A program made the translations under genes and the position numbers. From contig SZOS01000002.1 in assembly GCA_030263295.1 (NCBI GenBank), positions 1 through 64,000 on the forward strand: DNA of 64,000 nt, given 5' to 3'. Positions 1 to 9,025 of this stretch are shown here, one piece after another (position 1 is the stretch's first letter; the number at the start of each line of letters is the position of its first letter). The notes below the pieces were generated by a model. The model had not been told where the DNA came from and ran no database searches. It saw only the letters and a program-made list of their open reading frames with translations. This stretch comes from Dokdonella_A sp014338185 (GTDB lineage: Bacteria; Pseudomonadota; Gammaproteobacteria; Xanthomonadales; Rhodanobacteraceae).

Positions 1-896
1 CCCGGTGTGCCCGATGCCCCTGGTGCGCCCGCGGCTGCCGCCGCGCGCGCCCGCGCCGCGATGCCCGGCGGCGGCGCGCCGGCTTCGGCGGGCGGTCCCT
101 GTGCGGGGCCTTGGTCTTCGGCGGGCTTGTCCGGCTTGGCCGGTGTCGCAGCCGATTCGGCCTCGCCCGCGCCACTGCCCGGCGCGCGGAACCCGAGCTT
201 GAGGTTGGGCAGGATGCGCTCGCTGCACAGCCACTGGTTGAGGTCTTCGTAGAAGCGCGCGAGTTCGGCCAGTGCGAGGCGGTCGAACTGTCGATACACC
301 AGCACGCGATATTCCAGCGCGAGATCGATGCCGCCCAACGCACTGCGAATCGCCTCGGCCAGCGCCGCCGGACCCAGCGGCATCGGTTCGTGATCGGGCG
401 AAATCGCCGCGATCACCGCGAACCGATGCGAGAACGCGTGCAGCGGCTGGCTCGTGCGCATTTCGGCGCGCGCGGCCACCTCGCGCAGGGCGAGGTCCTC
501 TTCGAGTACCGCCGCATCGACCAGTTCGAGCGCAGCGCGACGTGAGCTGCTGCTGGTGGCCGGCTGCAACGGCGCATCATCGCGCCGGATCGCGGCGAGC
601 GTGCCTTCGATGCTGCGCAGGAAGCGCGGCGCGATCAGACTGCGGCTCTGCTTGAAGCTGCGCAGGGCCTCGAAATGGCGCTGCTGCTCGGCGCTGTTGC
701 CGGCACGCTCGGCCATCTGGAACAGCGTGGTTTCGATCTCGCCCAGGGTCTGTTCGAGCGTGGGTGCGAAGGTTTCCCGCGCGCGCTTGAGCAGTCCCTC
801 GCACAGCGTGCGCACGCGCACCGGCAGGTCGCGGCGGCTGCTCAGGGTCGAAGCTGCACCGCCGGGTTTTTCACCGATCTTGACCGAACCGTTCAT
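1..896 (-). CDS. DUF1631 family protein (3' end outside window)
   Basis: An open frame runs without stop from the ATG at 896 to the window edge, so only the N-terminal 298 or so residues are visible. The protein starts MNGSVKIGEKPGG, then is helical and rich in Arg, Glu and Leu. A segment reading LPVRVRTLCEGLLKRA and a later one LALAELARFYEDLNQWLC resemble the proteobacterial DUF1631 family, large cytoplasmic proteins of unknown function. The last visible part (about residues 240-298) is a low-complexity Ala/Pro/Gly/Arg linker. Its promoter should lie in the gene-poor stretch to its right. Family assignment is by overall look, without a diagnostic catalytic motif, so it is moderate. Confidence 0.7.
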   Translation of the reverse strand, partial: MNGSVKIGEKPGGAASTLSSRRDLPVRVRTLCEGLLKRARETFAPTLEQTLGEIETTLFQMAERAGNSAEQQRHFEALRSFKQSRSLIAPRFLRSIEGTLAAIRRDDAPLQPATSSSSRRAALELVDAAVLEEDLALREVAARAEMRTSQPLHAFSHRFAVIAAISPDHEPMPLGPAALAEAIRSALGGIDLALEYRVLVYRQFDRLALAELARFYEDLNQWLCSERILPNLKLGFRAPGSGAGEAESAATPAKPDKPAEDQGPAQGPPAEAGAPPPGIAARARAAAAAGAPGASGTP

Positions 897-1350
897 GGCC
901 GTCCCCAATTCCCTTGCGCCACCGCGTCCTCGCGCAGCGGTGGGCGTGAACGGCGCATTCTTGCATGTGCTCCGGCGCGGGAACAGGGGGCCGGCGGCAA
1001 CCGCAGCGGCCGCCGCCGGTGCCTGCGCACCCGCGATGCGGCATCCGGCGCGTGTTGCACGAGGCATCGGTGGGCGCGCCCGCGATCCTTGCGCCGCCGC
1101 GCGTGGCGCAGCGCTGATTGGGTGTCCACGCCAAGAGGTGCTGCAACGCAACGCGATCAAGGCGGGGACGACACCAAAGTTCACGTGCGAGCTTCGCGCG
1201 CGCGGCGTGCGTGCCCGCACGCGCGCGATCGCCAGCGGCACTGCGGACGGCAGGTTGATGTGCGTCAAGGCCTCAGTTGCGATTGCGGATCATTCTTGTT
1301 GGGCCCGCGGCTGCATCGCCGCGCGGTGCGCCGGCAGTGGAGGAAGCGTG
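897..1350. other. Gene-poor stretch between divergent genes
   Basis: About 450 bases separate the DUF1631 start (minus strand) from the start of the small membrane protein (plus strand). The short frames inside are Arg/Ala/Pro-rich shadows with no recognisable protein and no good ribosome binding site. It presumably holds both divergent promoters; the least GC-rich part is near 1275-1305. I see no RNA gene, repeat or terminator. Confidence 0.5.
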
Positions 1351-1791
1351 ATGGTCGAGTGGTATGGCTGGATCCAGCTCGTGCACCTGGCGTGTGCGAT
1401 CGTGTTCGCGGGTGCGGTGGCGTTCGAGGTGCTGATCCTGGAATCGCTCCATGCACACCTGGGCATGGACCAGATGCAGCGCATCGAGGAACTCGTGGTG
1501 CGGCGTGCGCGGCGCATCATGCCGGTGGCGGTGGCCTTGCTCTACATCAGCGGCGCGGTCATGTTCGAGGTCAAGTGCGCGCACGGATCCTGCCTGGGCT
1601 CGCGCTTCGGCGTCATGCTCGGGATCAAGGTGCTGCTTGCGCTGGGTGTGCTCGGCGTATTCATGAGTACGATGTGGGCGGCGCTGCGCGGGCGCATGGA
1701 CCCCTGCCGGTTCCGCCACACCCATCGCATCGTGCTCGCACTCATGGTCGGCATCGTGTTTCTGGCCAAGGCGATGTTCCTGCTCGCCTGA
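1351..1791 (+). CDS. Small four-helix membrane protein, CopD-like
   Basis: A 146-residue integral membrane protein with about four hydrophobic helices (roughly residues 8-30, 50-72, 81-103 and 122-145). Histidines lie in or beside several helices: H12 in IQLVHLACAIVFAG, and the HTHR near residue 120. That layout resembles the CopD / cytochrome b561-like membrane folds. The pair CAHGSC between helices 2 and 3 could form a disulfide or bind metal. The start is chosen because GGAGG lies just upstream of the ATG. It converges on hemW with 19 bases between. The role is unknown; heme or copper handling is only suggested by the histidine pattern and by hemW next door. Confidence 0.6.
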   Translation: MVEWYGWIQLVHLACAIVFAGAVAFEVLILESLHAHLGMDQMQRIEELVVRRARRIMPVAVALLYISGAVMFEVKCAHGSCLGSRFGVMLGIKVLLALGVLGVFMSTMWAALRGRMDPCRFRHTHRIVLALMVGIVFLAKAMFLLA

Positions 1792-1810
1792 GCGCGCGCA
1801 CCACGACCGC

Positions 1811-2983
1811 TCAGGCCGCCGGCAGAAACAGCCCGATCACGTCGTTGAGGAAGCGGCGCCCGGTCTCGCTCGCGGCGATGCGCGCGGGGCCCTCGTCGAG
1901 CCAGCCGCGCGCGCGCGCGCGTGCCAGCGGCGCCGCGATCACCGCCTCGTCCAGTCCGGTGCGCTCGCCAAACAGCGTACGCTCCACGCCCGCGTTGAGG
2001 CGCAGCGCGTTGAGCATGAACTCGAAGGGCAGCTCGGACGCGGCGACTTCCGTGCGGGTGCCCAGCGCCTCGCCGCGCGCGGCATGGTCGAGGTAGCTGC
2101 GCGGCATCTTGTACTTGCTGGTGCGCACGATGTGCGGCGCCACGCCGCTGCCGAGCTTGCCGTGGGCACCCGCGCCGATGCCCAGATAGTCGCCGAAGCG
2201 CCAGTAGTTGAGGTTGTGCGCGCAGCGCCGTGACGTGGCGCGTGCGTAGGCCGACACCTCGTACTGCGCATAACCGGCCGCCGCGAGCGCGGCCTGACAG
2301 GACTCCTGCATGTCCCAGGCGCTGTCCTCGTCCGGCAATGGCGGTGGCCGCAGCGCAAACAGCGTGTTGGGCTCCAGCGTGAGCTGGTAGTGTGAGATGT
2401 GGGCGGGTTCGAGCGCGATCGCCTGCTCGATGTCGGCCAACGCACCCGCGAGCGTCTGCTGCGGCAGCGCGTACATGAGGTCGAGGTTGAGGTTGGCCAG
2501 TCCCGCGTCCTGCGCGGCCCTGGCGGCGCGCCGGGCCTCGTCCGCGCCGTGGATGCGGCCGAGCCGGCGCAGGGCCGCGTCATCGAAACTCTGCACGCCG
2601 AGGCTGATCCGGTTGACGCCCGCGGCGCGGTAGTCGTCGAAGCGGCCATGCTCCACCGTGCCCGGGTTGGTTTCGAGCGTGATTTCGGCCGTGGACGGCA
2701 GCTCGATGCGTGCGGCCACGCCATCGAGGATGCGCGTGATGGCCGCGGGCATGAACAGGCTCGGCGTGCCGCCGCCGAAGAACACGCTGTGCAGCGCGCG
2801 TGCACCGATCGCCCCGGCGTGCTCGCGCAGGTCGCGGTCGAGGTCGGCCAGCAGGGCGTCGATGTAGGCATCCACCGGCAGTGCACCGTGCTGCACGTGC
2901 GAATTGAAATCGCAGTACGGGCACTTCCTCACGCACCAGGGAATGTGGATGTACAACGACAGCGGCGATGGTACGAGCGGCAT
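1811..2983 (-). CDS. hemW: Radical SAM heme chaperone HemW
   Basis: A 390-residue HemN-like protein. The radical SAM cluster motif CxxxCxxC is C17, C21, C24 (CVRKCPYC), followed by the GGGTPS SAM-binding motif and a C-terminal HemN_C region. HemW proteins bind heme and deliver it to target proteins such as respiratory enzymes. They differ from true coproporphyrinogen dehydrogenase HemN by shorter length and by lacking the N-terminal extension, which fits here. It lies 13 bases downstream of rdgB on the same strand, as in many gammaproteobacteria (rdgB-hemW), so the two are probably cotranscribed with rph. Confidence 0.93.
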   Translation of the reverse strand: MPLVPSPLSLYIHIPWCVRKCPYCDFNSHVQHGALPVDAYIDALLADLDRDLREHAGAIGARALHSVFFGGGTPSLFMPAAITRILDGVAARIELPSTAEITLETNPGTVEHGRFDDYRAAGVNRISLGVQSFDDAALRRLGRIHGADEARRAARAAQDAGLANLNLDLMYALPQQTLAGALADIEQAIALEPAHISHYQLTLEPNTLFALRPPPLPDEDSAWDMQESCQAALAAAGYAQYEVSAYARATSRRCAHNLNYWRFGDYLGIGAGAHGKLGSGVAPHIVRTSKYKMPRSYLDHAARGEALGTRTEVAASELPFEFMLNALRLNAGVERTLFGERTGLDEAVIAAPLARARARGWLDEGPARIAASETGRRFLNDVIGLFLPAA

Positions 2984-2996
2984 GCGCGGACCTGCC

Positions 2997-3590
2997 TCAC
3001 GCGGATTGCGCGAGCAGTTCGCGCAAACGCGCCAGCGCCTGGCCGCGGTGGCTGATGCGGTGCTTGTGCAGCGGTTCGAGTTCGGCCGCGCTCAGGCCGA
3101 GCGCGGGATCGAGGAACACCGGGTCATAGCCGAAGCCGTGCGCGCCGCGCGGCGCGTGCAGGATGCGGCCGTGCCAGCGGCCTTCGGCCAGCAGCGGCGC
3201 GGGGTCGGCGGCGCTGCGCAGCAGCACGATGCTGCAGTGGAAATGCGCGCCGCGCGCGGCCTCGGGCACCGCGCGCAGCGCATCGAGCAGCTTGGCGATG
3301 TTGGCCTGAGCGTCGCCATGGCCGCCCGCGTAACGGGCCGAGTGCAGGCCGGGCGCACCACCCAGTGCATCCACGCACAGGCCCGAGTCGTCGGCCAGCG
3401 CGGGCAGGCCGCTCGCCCGGGCCGCGTGGCGCGCCTTGAGCAAGGCGTTCTCGACGAAGGTGGTGGCGGTCTCGGCGACCTCGGCAATGCCCAGTTCGTG
3501 CTGCGCGACGAGCTCGATGCCGCTGCCGGCCAGGATCTCGCCCATCTCGGCGAGCTTGCCGCGGTTGCCGCTGGCGAGCACGAGCTTCAT
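2997..3590 (-). CDS. rdgB: dITP/XTP pyrophosphatase RdgB
   Basis: A 197-residue Ham1/RdgB house-cleaning nucleotide pyrophosphatase, which hydrolyses dITP, dXTP and ITP to monophosphates so that deaminated purines stay out of DNA and RNA. It has the N-terminal nucleotide-binding motif LASGNRGKL (residues 5-13), the metal/catalytic motif ALADDSGLCVDAL with D67/D68, and the C-terminal FGYDPVF and SHRGQAL motifs. The start at MKLVLASGN gives the normal family length; the frame continues upstream for 71 residues that look like non-coding Arg/Ala sequence. It sits between rph and hemW in the standard order. Confidence 0.95.
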   Translation of the reverse strand: MKLVLASGNRGKLAEMGEILAGSGIELVAQHELGIAEVAETATTFVENALLKARHAARASGLPALADDSGLCVDALGGAPGLHSARYAGGHGDAQANIAKLLDALRAVPEAARGAHFHCSIVLLRSAADPAPLLAEGRWHGRILHAPRGAHGFGYDPVFLDPALGLSAAELEPLHKHRISHRGQALARLRELLAQSA

Positions 3591-3669
3591 GGATCGATCG
3601 CCGCGACGCGGGCCGCCGGGCGCGGCACGGCGCATGGACGGGCGAAGCGTGCGCGCGCCAGGCGGTCGC

Positions 3670-4413
3670 TCACTGCGCCAGCGCCGCGCGTTGCAGCGCG
3701 CACAGTTCGGTGATGCCCTTGCCCGCGAGCGCGAGCAAGGCGTCGAGCTCCTCGCGGCGCAGTGCATGGCCTTCGGCCGTGCCCTGCAGTTCGATGAAAC
3801 CACCGCCGTCGTTCATCACCACGTTCATGTCGGTGTCGCAGGCCGAGTCTTCGGCATAGTCGAGGTCGAGCACCGGCACGCCCTGGTAGATGCCCACCGA
3901 CACCGCCGCCACCGCGCCGAGAACCGGCTCCCGCTTGAGCGCGTGGCGGGCCTTGATCCAGTTGACCGCATCGACGAGGGCCACGTAGGCGCCGGTGATC
4001 GCGGCGGTGCGGGTGCCGCCATCGGCCTGCAGCACGTCGCAGTCGAGCGTGATGGTGCGCTCGCCCAGCGCCTGGCGGTCCACGCAGGCGCGCAGCGCGC
4101 GGCCGATCAGGCGCTGGATCTCCATCGTGCGCCCGCCCTGGCCACCGCGTGCGGCCTCGCGCTGGGTGCGCTGGCCGGTCGCGCGCGGCAGCATGCCGTA
4201 TTCGGCCGTGACCCAACCCTCGCCCTTGCCGCGCAGGAACGGCGGTACCTTGTCCTCGACGCTGGCGGTGCACAGCACGCGCGTGTCGCCGCAGCGGATC
4301 AGCACCGAGCCTTCGGCATGGCGCGTGTGGCCGCGTTCGATCGTGACGCTGCGCAACGCATCGGCGGCGCGGCCCGAGGGCCGTGCGAAGGGCTTGGAAG
4401 AAGTCATCGGCAT
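3670..4413 (-). CDS. rph: Ribonuclease PH
   Basis: A 247-residue phosphorolytic 3'-5' exoribonuclease that trims tRNA 3' ends. It opens with the typical RPSGRAADALR signature and has the GEGWVTAEYGMLPRAT stretch, the RTMEIQRLIGRALR motif and the metal-binding AEDSACDTDMNVV near residue 190. Two start codons six bases apart (4413 and 4407) are possible; the longer is given. It is divergent from yicC, the usual arrangement. A TAAACT hexamer on the minus strand (4443-4438) could be its -10 element. Confidence 0.95.
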   Translation of the reverse strand: MPMTSSKPFARPSGRAADALRSVTIERGHTRHAEGSVLIRCGDTRVLCTASVEDKVPPFLRGKGEGWVTAEYGMLPRATGQRTQREAARGGQGGRTMEIQRLIGRALRACVDRQALGERTITLDCDVLQADGGTRTAAITGAYVALVDAVNWIKARHALKREPVLGAVAAVSVGIYQGVPVLDLDYAEDSACDTDMNVVMNDGGGFIELQGTAEGHALRREELDALLALAGKGITELCALQRAALAQ

Positions 4414-4474
4414 GCGGGTTTGGCAAATGAGCCGCGCAGTTTACCATTGCGCTTTCCCTGCCAAGGCCGCGCCG

Positions 4475-5338
4475 ATGCTGCGTAGCATGACCGCCTTTGC
4501 CAGCGCCGACAGTGACACCGCGCATGGCACCCTGTCGATCGAGATGCGCTCGGTCAACCATCGCTACCTCGAGTTGGGGCTGCGCCTGCCCGACGAACTG
4601 CGCGTGCTCGAAGCGCAGATCCGCGAGCGCGTGGCGGCCAGGCTCGCGCGCGGCAAGGTCGATCTCGGCCTGCGCTTCCGGCCCGCGCAGGGCGAGGCCG
4701 CGGCGATCGCGATCGACGAGGTCTATGTCGCGCGCCTGGCCGATACCGCGCAGACGCTCGCGGCCAAGTTCCCGCAGCTCAACGTCGATTTCGTCTCGCT
4801 CATGAACTGGCCCGGCGTACTGCTCGACCGCGACAGCGACCTGGACGCGCTGCGCGCGGCCGCGCTCAAGCTGGTCGATCGCGCACTGGACGACATGCTC
4901 GCCACGCGCGAGCGCGAAGGCGCGCGGCTGGGTGGCTTCCTGCGCGAGCGGCTCGACACCATCGAAGGGCTGGTCGGCGAGGTGCGTGCGCACCTGCCCG
5001 AGGTGCGCGCGGCGTTGCGCGCGCGTTTTGAGACACGGCTGGCCGAGCTCAAGCAGCCACTGGAGCCGGGCCGGCTCGAACAGGAAGTGGTGCTGCAACT
5101 GCAGCGCATCGACGTCGACGAGGAACTGGACCGGCTCGGCGCGCACGTGGCCGAAGCGCGCCGCGTGCTGCTGCTGCGCGAGGCGGTCGGCCGCCGCCTC
5201 GACTTCCTCATGCAGGAGTTCAACCGCGAGGCCAACACGCTCGGCTCCAAGGCTGCCGATCCGCGCACCACCAAGGCCGCGGTCGAACTCAAGGTGCTGA
5301 TCGAGCAGATGCGCGAGCAGGTGCAGAACCTGGAATGA
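4475..5338 (+). CDS. yicC: YicC family endoribonuclease
   Basis: A 287-residue YicC protein. The start at MLRSMTAFA matches the family's conserved N-terminus (M-I-R-S-M-T-A-F). It has the conserved SVNHRYLEL motif near residue 30, a long helical middle, and the highly conserved C-terminal FLMQEFNREANTLGSKA stretch. E. coli YicC is an endoribonuclease reported to affect small RNA stability. The gene usually sits directly upstream of gmk; here a lipoprotein gene separates them. Confidence 0.95.
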   Translation: MLRSMTAFASADSDTAHGTLSIEMRSVNHRYLELGLRLPDELRVLEAQIRERVAARLARGKVDLGLRFRPAQGEAAAIAIDEVYVARLADTAQTLAAKFPQLNVDFVSLMNWPGVLLDRDSDLDALRAAALKLVDRALDDMLATREREGARLGGFLRERLDTIEGLVGEVRAHLPEVRAALRARFETRLAELKQPLEPGRLEQEVVLQLQRIDVDEELDRLGAHVAEARRVLLLREAVGRRLDFLMQEFNREANTLGSKAADPRTTKAAVELKVLIEQMREQVQNLE

Positions 5339-5391
5339 CGCCAACGGCAACACGCTGCCGCCGCGCCGACGGCGCCCATCGAGACCTGTTC

Positions 5392-7407
5392 ATGAAAGCC
5401 TTGCACCGGGGATGGATCGCGCTGCTGCTGCTTGCGCTGGCAGCTTGCCACGGCACTGGCGTACGTCGCGACGCGGCCACGACTGCGGACGCGGCTGCCG
5501 CACCCGCCCAGGCCCGGGTACTGGCGGCCGATACGCCCGAGCTCACCACGACCGGCAATGCCTTCATCGCGCCGCAGGGCTGGAGCCTGCTGCGCGCGGC
5601 GCCGGTGGTGCTGCTGACTGCGCCCGAAGGCGACTCGCGCCTCGCTTTCATCGATGTCGAGGGCGCCGATGCCGATGCCGCGGTGGCGGCGGCATGGGCG
5701 GCCTATCCCGGATCCAGGCGCTGGCCGCTCAAGTTGGCCAGCGACCTGCCGCCGAAGGATGGCTGGCAGGTGCGGCGCATGTACACCTACGAGACCTCGG
5801 CCAACGAGCAGCGCAACGTGGCTGCGCTCGCGCAGCGCGCGCAGTCGGGCTGGACCGTGGTGATCTACGAGATGAGCGGGGCCACGGGCGAAAAACGCGG
5901 TGCGCAGGTCAAACTTGCGCTCGATCGCCTGCTGCCCAAGGGCTACAGTCGCGAGTCGTTCGCGGGCAAGCCTGCGCACACGCTCGATGCGGCGCGCCTG
6001 GCCCAGCTCACGCGCTTCGTCGAGGACGGGCGCCGTGCGCTGGAGGTGCCCGGCGTCGCGATCGGCATCGTGCAGAACGGCAAGGTGGTGTTCGCGGGTG
6101 GCTTTGGCGTGCGCGCGCTGGGCCAGTCGGCGCCGGTCGATGCCGACACGCTGTTCATGGTTGCCTCGAACACCAAGGCGCTCACCACGCTCATGCTGGC
6201 CAGGCTCGTGGAGCAGGGCCGCTTCGACTGGGATACGCCGGTCACGCGCATCCTGCCGCAGTTCCGCCTCGGCGATGCCGACACCACGCGTCAGGTGCTG
6301 GTGCGGCACCTGATCTGCGCCTGTACCGGCATGCCGCGCCAGGACCTGGAATGGATCTTCGACAGCGAGGCTGCCACCGCCGACAGCGTGCTCGCGACGC
6401 TGGCCACGATGCAGCCGACCAGTGCGTTCGGCGCGTTGTTCCAGTACTCCAACCTGATGGCCGCGGCCGCGGGCTACGCGGGCGGCCATGTGCTGTATCC
6501 CGGGCTCGAACCGGGTGCGGCCTACGACACGGCGATGCAGTCGCAGGTGTTCGATCCGCTGGGGATGCATGCGACCACGTTCGACTATGCGCGTGCGCTG
6601 CGCGGCAACCATGCCTTGCCACACGGGCTGGATGTCGACGGCCACACCGAACTGGCGAGCATGGACCTCAATCGCTCGGTCATCGCGGCGCGACCGGCTG
6701 GGGCGGCATGGAGCAACGTCAACGACATGCTGCGCTACGTGCAGATGGAACTCGCGCAGGGCCGGCTCGCGGACGGATCGCGCTACATCGCCGCGGCGCC
6801 GCTGCTGGAGCGGCGCCAGGCGCAAGTCGCGATGGGCAAGGATGCGGTGTACGGCATGGGCCTCATCGTCGACCGCACCTGGGGCGTACCCGTGGTGCAC
6901 CATGGCGGCGACCTGGTCGGCTTCCATTCCGACATGCTGTGGCTGCCCGAAGCCAACGTGGGCGCGGTGATCCTGACCAACTCGGACCCGGGCGTGGCAC
7001 TGCGCGGCCCGTTCCAGCGCCGCCTGCTCGAGCTGTTGTACGACGGCCAGCCGCAGGCCGAAGCGACGCTGGCCTCCGCGGTGGCCGCGCAGCGCGATGC
7101 GCTGCAGGCCGAGCGCAAGCGCCTGCAGGTGCCGGCCGACGCGGCCGCGTCGGCGGGGCTCGCGGCGCACTGGCGCAACGATGCACTGGGCGCACTCGCC
7201 GTGCAGCGCCAAGGCGCTGCCACCTGGTTTGATTTTGGCGGTTGGCGCAGCGAGGTCGCCTCGCGCCGCAATGATGACGGCAGCCTGTCGTTCGTGACGA
7301 TCTCGCCCGGCGTGGATGGCTTCGAGTTCGTGGTCGATACCCGCGATGGACGGCACGAGCTGGTGCTGCGCGACGCCCAGCACGAGTACCGGTTCAGCGC
7401 GCGCTGA
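5392..7407 (+). CDS. Serine hydrolase lipoprotein, class C beta-lactamase/S12-like
   Basis: A 671-residue predicted lipoprotein: the signal peptide ends LALAAC with the lipid-accepting Cys at 19 and no Asp at +2, so outer membrane sorting is likely. An N-terminal domain of about 190 residues precedes a serine-hydrolase domain with S259-x-x-K262 (SNTK), Y352-S-N (YSN) and a later HHGGD, the three active-site elements of class C beta-lactamases, DD-peptidases and esterases. A small C-terminal beta-rich domain follows. Likely a periplasm-facing esterase or peptidase; beta-lactam resistance cannot be claimed. The start is chosen for the signal peptide. It lies 53 bases after yicC, inside the usual yicC-gmk pair. 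Confidence 0.85.
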   Translation: MKALHRGWIALLLLALAACHGTGVRRDAATTADAAAAPAQARVLAADTPELTTTGNAFIAPQGWSLLRAAPVVLLTAPEGDSRLAFIDVEGADADAAVAAAWAAYPGSRRWPLKLASDLPPKDGWQVRRMYTYETSANEQRNVAALAQRAQSGWTVVIYEMSGATGEKRGAQVKLALDRLLPKGYSRESFAGKPAHTLDAARLAQLTRFVEDGRRALEVPGVAIGIVQNGKVVFAGGFGVRALGQSAPVDADTLFMVASNTKALTTLMLARLVEQGRFDWDTPVTRILPQFRLGDADTTRQVLVRHLICACTGMPRQDLEWIFDSEAATADSVLATLATMQPTSAFGALFQYSNLMAAAAGYAGGHVLYPGLEPGAAYDTAMQSQVFDPLGMHATTFDYARALRGNHALPHGLDVDGHTELASMDLNRSVIAARPAGAAWSNVNDMLRYVQMELAQGRLADGSRYIAAAPLLERRQAQVAMGKDAVYGMGLIVDRTWGVPVVHHGGDLVGFHSDMLWLPEANVGAVILTNSDPGVALRGPFQRRLLELLYDGQPQAEATLASAVAAQRDALQAERKRLQVPADAAASAGLAAHWRNDALGALAVQRQGAATWFDFGGWRSEVASRRNDDGSLSFVTISPGVDGFEFVVDTRDGRHELVLRDAQHEYRFSAR

Positions 7408-7484
7408 CCACGCCGCCGCGCCGCGGTTGACGCGGGCGCGGCCGGCTGCTTTCATCCTCGCCCCTTTGGCCGGGTCGGGCTGGC

Positions 7485-8102
7485 GTGAGCGGAACCCTCT
7501 ACATCGTGGCGGCGCCGTCGGGCGCGGGCAAGTCGAGCCTGGTCAACGCCCTGCTCGAACGCGAGCCGGGCATCTCGCTGTCGATTTCGCACACCACGCG
7601 TGCGCCGCGGCCGCACGACCACGATGGCGAGCACTACCACTTCGTCAACCGCGGCGTGTTCGAGCGCATGGTCGCCGACGGCCACTTCCTCGAACATGCC
7701 GAGGTGTTCGGCAACCTGTATGGCACCTCGCGCGCGGTGGTGGAGCCGCTGCTGGCGCAGGGTCGCGATGTGCTGCTGGAGATCGACTGGCAGGGCGCGC
7801 GCCAGGTGCGCGCATCGCACCCGGGCTGCGTGAGCGTGTTCATCCTGCCGCCGTCGCGGGCCGAACTGGAGCGGCGCCTGCGCACGCGCGCGTCCGACAG
7901 TGCCGCCACGATCGCGCGGCGGCTGGCCGATTCGCGCGGCGAGGTGGCGCATGCCGACGAGTTCGACTACGTGGTGGTCAATGACGATTTCGCGACCGCG
8001 CTGGCCGAACTGCGCGCGATCGTGACCTGCCAGCGGCTGCGCCGCGCACCGCAGTTGGCGCGGCATCGCGCCTTGCTCGCCGATCTGCTCAAGGCCGAGT
8101 GA
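7485..8102 (+). CDS. gmk: Guanylate kinase
   Basis: A 205-residue guanylate kinase, phosphorylating GMP to GDP. The P-loop is APSGAGKSSLV (residues 10-20). It has the GMP-binding SHTTRAPRPHDHDGEHYHFV stretch and the lid region RLRTRASDS. The start is a GTG at 7485, chosen because it places the conserved TLYIVAAPSGAGKSS at the right distance from the N-terminus; there is no in-frame ATG near. In related genomes gmk is followed by rpoZ and spoT; here the mla genes lie between. Confidence 0.96.
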   Translation: MSGTLYIVAAPSGAGKSSLVNALLEREPGISLSISHTTRAPRPHDHDGEHYHFVNRGVFERMVADGHFLEHAEVFGNLYGTSRAVVEPLLAQGRDVLLEIDWQGARQVRASHPGCVSVFILPPSRAELERRLRTRASDSAATIARRLADSRGEVAHADEFDYVVVNDDFATALAELRAIVTCQRLRRAPQLARHRALLADLLKAE

Positions 8103-8185
8103 AGGCGCGGCGCGCGATGGCCAGCGTGGGCGTGGATCGGCTAAGGTAGCGCGCTGTTGCGTGCAGCGTCCCGCGTGGTATCCCG

Positions 8186-9025
8186 ATGCCCGGCCCCGAA
8201 CCGATCGCCGAACCGACCCGCGACGTCCTCGTACAGGTGCGCGGGCTGCGCACCGTGCTCGGGCGCAAGACGATCTTCGACGGGATCGAACTGGACATCC
8301 CGCGCGGCAAGGTCACCGCGGTGATGGGGCCGAGCGGCTGCGGCAAGACCACGCTGCTGCGCCACCTCACCGGGCAACGCGCCGCCGATGCGGGTTCGAT
8401 CCGCATCGACGGGGCGGAGGTGACGCGACTGTCGCGACAGGCGCTGTTCGACCTGCGCGAGCGGATCGGCTACCTGTTCCAGAACTCGGCGCTGCTGACC
8501 GACTACGACGTGTTCGAGAACGTGGCCTTCCCGCTGCGCCAGCACCTGAAGCTGCCCGAGGAGATCGTGCGCAACATCGTGCTGACCAAGCTCGAGGCGG
8601 TGGGCCTGCGCGGCGCCGCCGGCCTGATGCCGGCCGAGCTGTCGGGCGGCATGATGCGGCGCGTGGCGCTGGCGCGCGCGATCATCCGCGACCCGATGCT
8701 GATCCTGTATGACGAGCCGTTCGTCGGCCTCGACCCGATCGCGCTCAACCAGGTGCTGCGCCTGATCCGCACGCTCAACGACACGCTCGGGGTGACCAGC
8801 GTGCTGGTGGCGCACGAGTTCTCGGCGGTGGCGCGCGTGGCCGACCTCGTTTACCTGCTGGCGGGCGGCAAGATCGTCGCGCACGGGCCGCCGCAGCAGC
8901 TGCGCGAGGACCCCTCGCCATGGACGCGGCAGTTCTTCGGCGGCGAGGCCGACGGTCCGGTGCCGTTCCAGTATCCGGCGCGCGACTACGCAACCGATCT
9001 CGGTTTTGCGCAGGTGGCCCGATGA
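8186..9025 (+). CDS. mlaF: Phospholipid transport ATP-binding protein MlaF
   Basis: A 279-residue ABC ATPase of the Mla (maintenance of outer membrane lipid asymmetry) system. Walker A is GPSGCGKTT, the signature is LSGGMMRR, Walker B is LILYDEP and the switch His is in VAHEF. The FxxRxxIGYLFQ-like Q-loop and the GLDPIA motif are typical of MlaF. It powers MlaE in moving phospholipids between the inner membrane and the periplasmic carrier MlaC. Its stop overlaps the mlaE start (ATGA). Confidence 0.95.
   Translation: MPGPEPIAEPTRDVLVQVRGLRTVLGRKTIFDGIELDIPRGKVTAVMGPSGCGKTTLLRHLTGQRAADAGSIRIDGAEVTRLSRQALFDLRERIGYLFQNSALLTDYDVFENVAFPLRQHLKLPEEIVRNIVLTKLEAVGLRGAAGLMPAELSGGMMRRVALARAIIRDPMLILYDEPFVGLDPIALNQVLRLIRTLNDTLGVTSVLVAHEFSAVARVADLVYLLAGGKIVAHGPPQQLREDPSPWTRQFFGGEADGPVPFQYPARDYATDLGFAQVAR

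Noticed and set aside
897..1350. Possible small genes in the first gene-poor stretch
   Set aside because: The frames are Arg/Ala/Pro-rich with no binding site, no signal or domain, and lie between two divergent genes.
5392..7407. Annotation as a beta-lactamase
   Set aside because: The SxxK/YxN/HxG motifs are shared with DD-peptidases and esterases; the lipoprotein signal and long extra domain do not fit a resistance enzyme.
4723..7455. A 910-codon open frame on the minus strand opposite yicC and the serine hydrolase
   Set aside because: His/Arg/Gln-rich low-complexity translation typical of antisense reading in very GC-rich DNA; both plus-strand genes have clear family motifs.
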